NCBI GenBank assembly: GCA_964466625.1
Contig: CAYXQF010000069.1
Coordinates: forward strand, 1-10,352
DNA length: 10,352 bases
Direction: 5' to 3'
Source: QALR01 sp964466625
GTDB taxonomy: Bacteria; Bacillota; Clostridia; Oscillospirales; CAG-272
The notes under the pieces are model-generated. The model was not told where the DNA came from, searched no databases, and saw only the letters and a program-made list of their open reading frames with translations. Both the position numbers and the translations under genes were made by a program. Shown here piece after piece: positions 6,288 to 10,352 of this stretch (its first letter is position 1; each line of letters begins with the position of its first letter).

Positions 6288-8876
6288 TTAATTCAACATT
6301 TTTTTCAGTTCAAAAAGCAAATTCAGCGCTTCCAAGGGGGAGATCACGTTGATGTCCGTTTCACGAAGCTTTTGGCAAACGTCGCTCTCGACCATATTTT
6401 CAAAAGAAAACATCATCGGATCGGCAGGAATCTCTTTTTTCGCAGATTTTTTGCTGACGGATTCTCCGCTTTCAATGGAAGAAAGAATTTCTTTGGCGCG
6501 TTTGATCACTTCCTTCGGTACGCCCGCAAGCTGTGCGACCTCGATGCCGTAGCTGTCATCTGCCGCGCCGCGCACGATTTTACGAAGGAACGTGATACCG
6601 TCACCGCGTTTTTTAGCGGCGATGTGATAGTTCACAACGCCCTCATGTTCGTCTTCCATCGCGGTGAGCTCATGGTAGTGTGTGGCAAAAAGTGTTTTCG
6701 CGCCGATCTTTTTGCCAAGTGTATATTCCGCAACGGCGCGAGCGATGCTCATGCCGTCAAAGGTGCTCGTGCCTCTGCCGATCTCATCATAAATGATAAG
6801 GCTCTGTTTTGTAGCATTGGCAAGGATATATGCCACCTCGCTCATTTCCAGCATAAAGGTGGACTGTCCCATCGCAAGGTCATCGGAAGCACCAACGCGG
6901 GTGAAGACCTTATCAATCACAGAGATCTTCGCTTCCTTTGCAGGGACAAAAGAACCGATCTGCGCCATGATGCAGATGAGCGCTACCTGACGCATATAGG
7001 TGGATTTACCTGCCATATTCGGTCCTGTGATGAGCATGAAACGGTTTTGCTTGCTATCGAGCTCGGTGTCGTTGGGAACGAAGAACGTATCTCTGGCAAA
7101 CTGTTCCACAACGGGGTGGCGCCCATCTTTGATGACGATATCGTCACCGTAACCGATCTCAGGACGGCAATAGCCGTTTTTGCTTGCCACTTCGGCAAGA
7201 CTGCAATAAACGTCAAGCTTAGAAAGCATGAACGCGGTCTTCTGAATGCGGTGGACGTTTTCCGCCACACGAAGACGGATATCACAGAAAAGCTGATATT
7301 CCAGCGCCACGCGCTTTTCTCCCGCACCAAGAACTTGGGATTCCATATCCTTGAGCTCCTGCGTAATGTAGCGTTCCCCGCCGACAAGCGTTTGCTTGCG
7401 CACATAGCGTTCGGGAACGGCATTGATATACGATTTGGAAACCTCAATATAATAACCGAACACACGGTTAAAGCCAACTTTCAATGTTTTGATGCCTGTG
7501 GCTTCTCTTTCGGTTTCCTCAATTTTTTCGATCCAGCCGCGGCTGTTCGTTTCGATCTCGCGCAGATGATCCACGTCGCTGTGGTAGCCGGTTTTGATAA
7601 ATCCACCCTCACGAACGGAAAACGGCGGCTCTTCCACGATGGCTTTTTCAATGAGCGCGTAGATATCGGAAAGCGTGTCCAGCTCTGCGTAGATGCCTGC
7701 AAGCTCTTCACTTTCAAAGGATGCAAGCTGCGCTTTAATTTCAGGAATTTTGCTCGCTGTCTGTGCCACGGCGCGAAGATCTCTCGCGTTTGCTGTGCCA
7801 TAGACGATACGGGTGATGAGTCTTTCCAGGTCAAGCACGCCGGCAAGTGCCGATGCCAGCTCACCACGCTCGATCATGCGGTCATAAAGCTCCGCCACCG
7901 CGGCTTGTCTTTGCATGATATGGTAAGGATTTTTCAGCGGTTGATCAAGGAATTTGCGAAGAAGTCTGGCACCTGCCGCTGTTTTCGTTTTGTCAAGAAC
8001 CCAAAGGAGTGTTCCCTTTTTCTCCGCACGGCGCATGGTTTCGCAAAGCTCGAGATTTCGTCTGGTGTTGACGTCAAGCTCCATGTACTGACCGTTCTGA
8101 TAATAGTTCAGCGCACCGAGATTGCCGAGATTATTTTTCTGTGTTTCTTCCACGTAGGAAAGAAGTCCACAAAGCGCCAGAAGCGCCACGTTTTCACTAT
8201 CTTCAAATTCACCGGGAAGATTTGCAAAATGCTCTTTTGCGCGGCGAAGCGCGTCTTCTGTGTCAAAGCGCCATGCTTCGTTCTGATTGATCACGGCAGA
8301 GAGGCGTTCCGTCAAAAAGGAGATCGCTTCGGGAATTTCTTCCGACGTGGTATTGAGAAGGATCTCACGGGGGGCATACGCGCCAAGCTCACCGATGAAT
8401 CTCGTCATGCGGTTTTTTCCCGAAAACGAGGTGACCGAAACGTATCCCGTGGAAATATCGGCAAAGGAAACGCCGATTTCTTCATCGCGTACGTAAACGG
8501 CGCAAATATAATTGTTTTTCTTTTCGTCAAGCAGAGAGGATTCTGTCAGCGTGCCGGGGGTGATCATGCGCACAACATCGCGCTTCACGATGCCCTTGGC
8601 ACTTGCGGGATCTTCAAGTTGCTCGCAAATAGCAACCTTATAACCTTTTGCGACAAGCTTGCCGATGTAGCCTTCCACCGCATGGTACGGAACACCGCAC
8701 ATCGGCGCACGGCTTTCCTCGCCGCAATCTCTGCCCGTCAGCGTGAGATCAAGCTCCGCAGAAACGACTTTCGCATCGTCAAAAAACATTTCATAAAAGT
8801 CGCCAAGACGGTACATCAATATATACTCGCGATACTTATCCTTGATCTCAAAGTATTGCTGCATCATGGGTGTCAT
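6288..8876 (-). CDS. mutS: DNA mismatch repair protein MutS
   Basis: This full-length 862-residue MutS (MutS1) finds base mismatches and small loops and recruits MutL. The mismatch-binding domain has GDFYEMF with the intercalating Phe27 and Glu29 of the Phe-X-Glu motif. Connector, lever and clamp regions follow (GFNRVFGYYIEVSK at about 468-481). The ABC-type ATPase domain has Walker A GPNMAGKST (618-626), the trans signature region around DLAMGQSTFMLEMSEV (666-681), Walker B LIIYDEIGRG (693-702) and the switch ATHYHE (731-736). The tail ends with ISPLEALNLLFELKK, the usual helix for tetramer formation. The tail lacks an obvious Q-x-L-x-F-type beta-clamp motif: PMMFSFEN (820-827) sits where one is expected. 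The start is ATG with GAGAGG 8 nt upstream. It is 45 nt downstream of miaB and 33 nt upstream of mutL. Confidence 0.98.
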   Translation of the reverse strand: MTPMMQQYFEIKDKYREYILMYRLGDFYEMFFDDAKVVSAELDLTLTGRDCGEESRAPMCGVPYHAVEGYIGKLVAKGYKVAICEQLEDPASAKGIVKRDVVRMITPGTLTESSLLDEKKNNYICAVYVRDEEIGVSFADISTGYVSVTSFSGKNRMTRFIGELGAYAPREILLNTTSEEIPEAISFLTERLSAVINQNEAWRFDTEDALRRAKEHFANLPGEFEDSENVALLALCGLLSYVEETQKNNLGNLGALNYYQNGQYMELDVNTRRNLELCETMRRAEKKGTLLWVLDKTKTAAGARLLRKFLDQPLKNPYHIMQRQAAVAELYDRMIERGELASALAGVLDLERLITRIVYGTANARDLRAVAQTASKIPEIKAQLASFESEELAGIYAELDTLSDIYALIEKAIVEEPPFSVREGGFIKTGYHSDVDHLREIETNSRGWIEKIEETEREATGIKTLKVGFNRVFGYYIEVSKSYINAVPERYVRKQTLVGGERYITQELKDMESQVLGAGEKRVALEYQLFCDIRLRVAENVHRIQKTAFMLSKLDVYCSLAEVASKNGYCRPEIGYGDDIVIKDGRHPVVEQFARDTFFVPNDTELDSKQNRFMLITGPNMAGKSTYMRQVALICIMAQIGSFVPAKEAKISVIDKVFTRVGASDDLAMGQSTFMLEMSEVAYILANATKQSLIIYDEIGRGTSTFDGMSIARAVAEYTLGKKIGAKTLFATHYHELTAMEDEHEGVVNYHIAAKKRGDGITFLRKIVRGAADDSYGIEVAQLAGVPKEVIKRAKEILSSIESGESVSKKSAKKEIPADPMMFSFENMVESDVCQKLRETDINVISPLEALNLLFELKKMLN

Positions 8877-8921
8877 GGGGGTAGCCTCTCTTTTCTTTAT
8901 ATTTTCTGTCCGCAGGGAGTA

Positions 8922-10346
8922 TCACACGATCTCGCCCCAAAGCAGGAAGGTCTGTGCTTTCGTGATCTTTACGTTCACAAAAGTACCGATCATGCTATCG
9001 TCCCCATCAAAGAGAACGAGCTTATTGCCATCGGTTCTGGCGGAATATTTATCTTCATTTGTTTTGCTTCTGCCTTCCACAAGCACACGCACGGTGGTGT
9101 TTTCCATGGGAAGGTTCTTTTCCAACGCGATCTCGTTCTGCACCTCGAGCAGGCGCGCAAAACGCTCACTCGTGATCTCAGCAGGAATCTGATTTTCCAT
9201 TTCAGCGGCAGGTGTGCCTTCACGCTTGGAATAGATGAAGGAATAGATCATATCATAACGAACTTCGCGCAAAGCGGAAAGTGTATCTTCAAAATCCGCT
9301 TCCGTTTCGCCGGGGAAACCGACGATGATATCGGAAGTGATGGTGATATCAGGCATTTTTTCGCGCATATAGCGAATGAGAGAAAGATAATGTTCTCTGG
9401 TGTAAACACGGTTCATTTCTTTCAAAATTCTGTCCGAACCGGATTGGAGCGGCAAATGGAAATGGCGCGCGATCTTCGGGTTTTCCGCCATCACGTCAAT
9501 GAGCTCATGAGAAGCGTCCTTCGGGTGGCTGGTCATAAAGCGGACGGTAAATTCACCCTCGATCTTGCAGATGCGGCGAAGCAGCTCCGCAAAGTTACAT
9601 TCTCCGCCAAATTCCTTGCCGTAGGAGTTGACGTTTTGTCCGAGAAGCGTGATCTCACGGCAACCCGATGCCACAAGTTCTTCGATCTCCTTCAAGATGT
9701 GCTCGGGACGACGGCTTCTTTCGCCGCCGCGCACATAAGGCACGATGCAATAGGTGCAGAAATTGTTGCAGCCGTACATAATGCTCACCCATGCGCGGAA
9801 CGTGCTCTCTCTCGAAACGGGAACGCCCTCGGCAACGATAGGTTCGCCTGCATTCGGGAAGAAAAAGCGCTTTTCTTCGGTCATCGTGCGATGCAGGATC
9901 TCAGGCATACGCCAAAGAGATTCCGTACCGAAAACGAAATCGACGTAAGGATAGCTTTTTTTGATCTTTTCGCTCATGCTCTTTTTGGAAACCATACAGC
10001 CGCACACACCGATGAGAAGCGAAGGCTTTTTCGCCTTGAGGTGCTTGTAGCCACCCGTGATGGAAAGTGTTTTCTTTTCCGCATGATCGCGCACAGCACA
10101 AGTGTTGACAACGATGATGTCGGCATCTTCCTCGGTATACGTTTTTTCATAGCCCATCTCCACGAGCATACCCATGACGCGCTCGCTGTCCGCCTCATTC
10201 TGCTGACAGCCGTAGGTCACGACGCACGCTTTGCGTTTCACGCCGTCGGAGAGGATATTTTTAATTTTTTGAATGTAATTTTTTTGTTTTTCAATTTCGC
10301 AAGGTTCTGCTGTTCTTGCAGGCTTTTCGATTCTTTTTTCTATCAT
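8922..10346 (-). CDS. miaB: tRNA-2-methylthio-N6-dimethylallyladenosine synthase
   Basis: This radical-SAM methylthiotransferase (474 residues) adds a methylthio group at C2 of i6A37 in tRNAs reading codons starting with U, using SAM and two 4Fe-4S clusters. The UPF0004 domain holds three cluster cysteines: Cys47 (TYGCQQNEADSER), Cys83 (NTCAVRDHAEKK) and Cys117 (VCGCM). The radical-SAM CxxxCxxC is Cys193, Cys197 and Cys200 in YGCNNFCTYCIVPYVRGGER. A TRAM RNA-binding domain forms the last ~70 residues. These motifs fit MiaB rather than MtaB or RimO. The first ~36 residues are charged and poorly conserved, as in other Bacillota MiaB. The frame stays open to the right window edge, only 6 nt beyond the chosen ATG, so a start further upstream cannot be excluded and no ribosome binding site can be checked. 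It is the first gene of the visible cluster and overlaps none of its neighbours. Confidence 0.95.
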   Translation of the reverse strand: MIEKRIEKPARTAEPCEIEKQKNYIQKIKNILSDGVKRKACVVTYGCQQNEADSERVMGMLVEMGYEKTYTEEDADIIVVNTCAVRDHAEKKTLSITGGYKHLKAKKPSLLIGVCGCMVSKKSMSEKIKKSYPYVDFVFGTESLWRMPEILHRTMTEEKRFFFPNAGEPIVAEGVPVSRESTFRAWVSIMYGCNNFCTYCIVPYVRGGERSRRPEHILKEIEELVASGCREITLLGQNVNSYGKEFGGECNFAELLRRICKIEGEFTVRFMTSHPKDASHELIDVMAENPKIARHFHLPLQSGSDRILKEMNRVYTREHYLSLIRYMREKMPDITITSDIIVGFPGETEADFEDTLSALREVRYDMIYSFIYSKREGTPAAEMENQIPAEITSERFARLLEVQNEIALEKNLPMENTTVRVLVEGRSKTNEDKYSARTDGNKLVLFDGDDSMIGTFVNVKITKAQTFLLWGEIV

Positions 10347-10352
10347 TTTGAT

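Noticed and set aside
6285..6313. Possible internal promoter before mutL (TTGAAC, 17 nt, TAAAAA on the minus strand)
   Set aside because: Each hexamer matches only four of six consensus bases and the tract is A-rich, so chance is likely. It overlaps the end of mutS. Not listed as a feature.
8877..8921. TATAAA in the miaB-mutS gap as a possible -10 element for mutS
   Set aside because: No -35-like hexamer exists at 16-18 nt upstream, and the gap is small enough for simple co-transcription with miaB.

Overview
The window looks like chromosomal housekeeping DNA from a Gram-positive bacterium of the Bacillota, most likely class Clostridia and possibly an uncultured gut lineage. Four things suggest this: strong AGGAGG-type ribosome binding sites, the order miaB-mutS-mutL, a MutL with the endonuclease-type C-terminal domain, and the clostridial flavour of the TyrRS and Tgt sequences. 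The assignment below class level is a guess from protein flavour, not from a search.

Layout, left to right. Positions 1-762 (+) hold the 3' two thirds of tyrS (tyrosyl-tRNA synthetase), cut by the window edge. A perfect 9-bp hairpin follows at 777-800 and can end transcription from both sides. Positions 829-1923 (-) hold a single gene for a right-handed beta-helix (pectate-lyase-like) protein. It has its own near-consensus promoter at 1959-1987 and a strong ribosome binding site. A second hairpin terminator at 2004-2036 separates it from a tight minus-strand cluster, read right to left: miaB (10346-8922), mutS (8876-6288), mutL (6254-4179), tgt (4126-2996) and a membrane-anchored polysaccharide deacetylase (2978-2040). 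Gaps between these five genes are only 45, 33, 52 and 17 nt. I see no convincing terminator or promoter inside, so they are probably one transcript ending at the 2004-2036 terminator. The promoter would lie beyond the right edge.

How the genes work together. MutS and MutL are the mismatch recognition and strand-nicking arms of DNA mismatch repair. MiaB and Tgt modify the anticodon loop of tRNAs (ms2i6A37 and the queuosine pathway at position 34), and TyrRS charges tRNA-Tyr, which is a substrate of both Tgt and MiaB in bacteria generally. The deacetylase is a cell-surface glycan enzyme and the beta-helix protein has no assignable substrate, so neither is obviously tied to the fidelity theme.

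Coding density is very high. The longest non-coding stretch is about 116 nt (1924-2039), so no gap over 300 nt needs explaining. I found no tRNA, rRNA, CRISPR array, insertion sequence, prophage or frameshift. The window appears largely ordinary. The least explained item is the isolated beta-helix gene. I do not see a novel multi-gene system.
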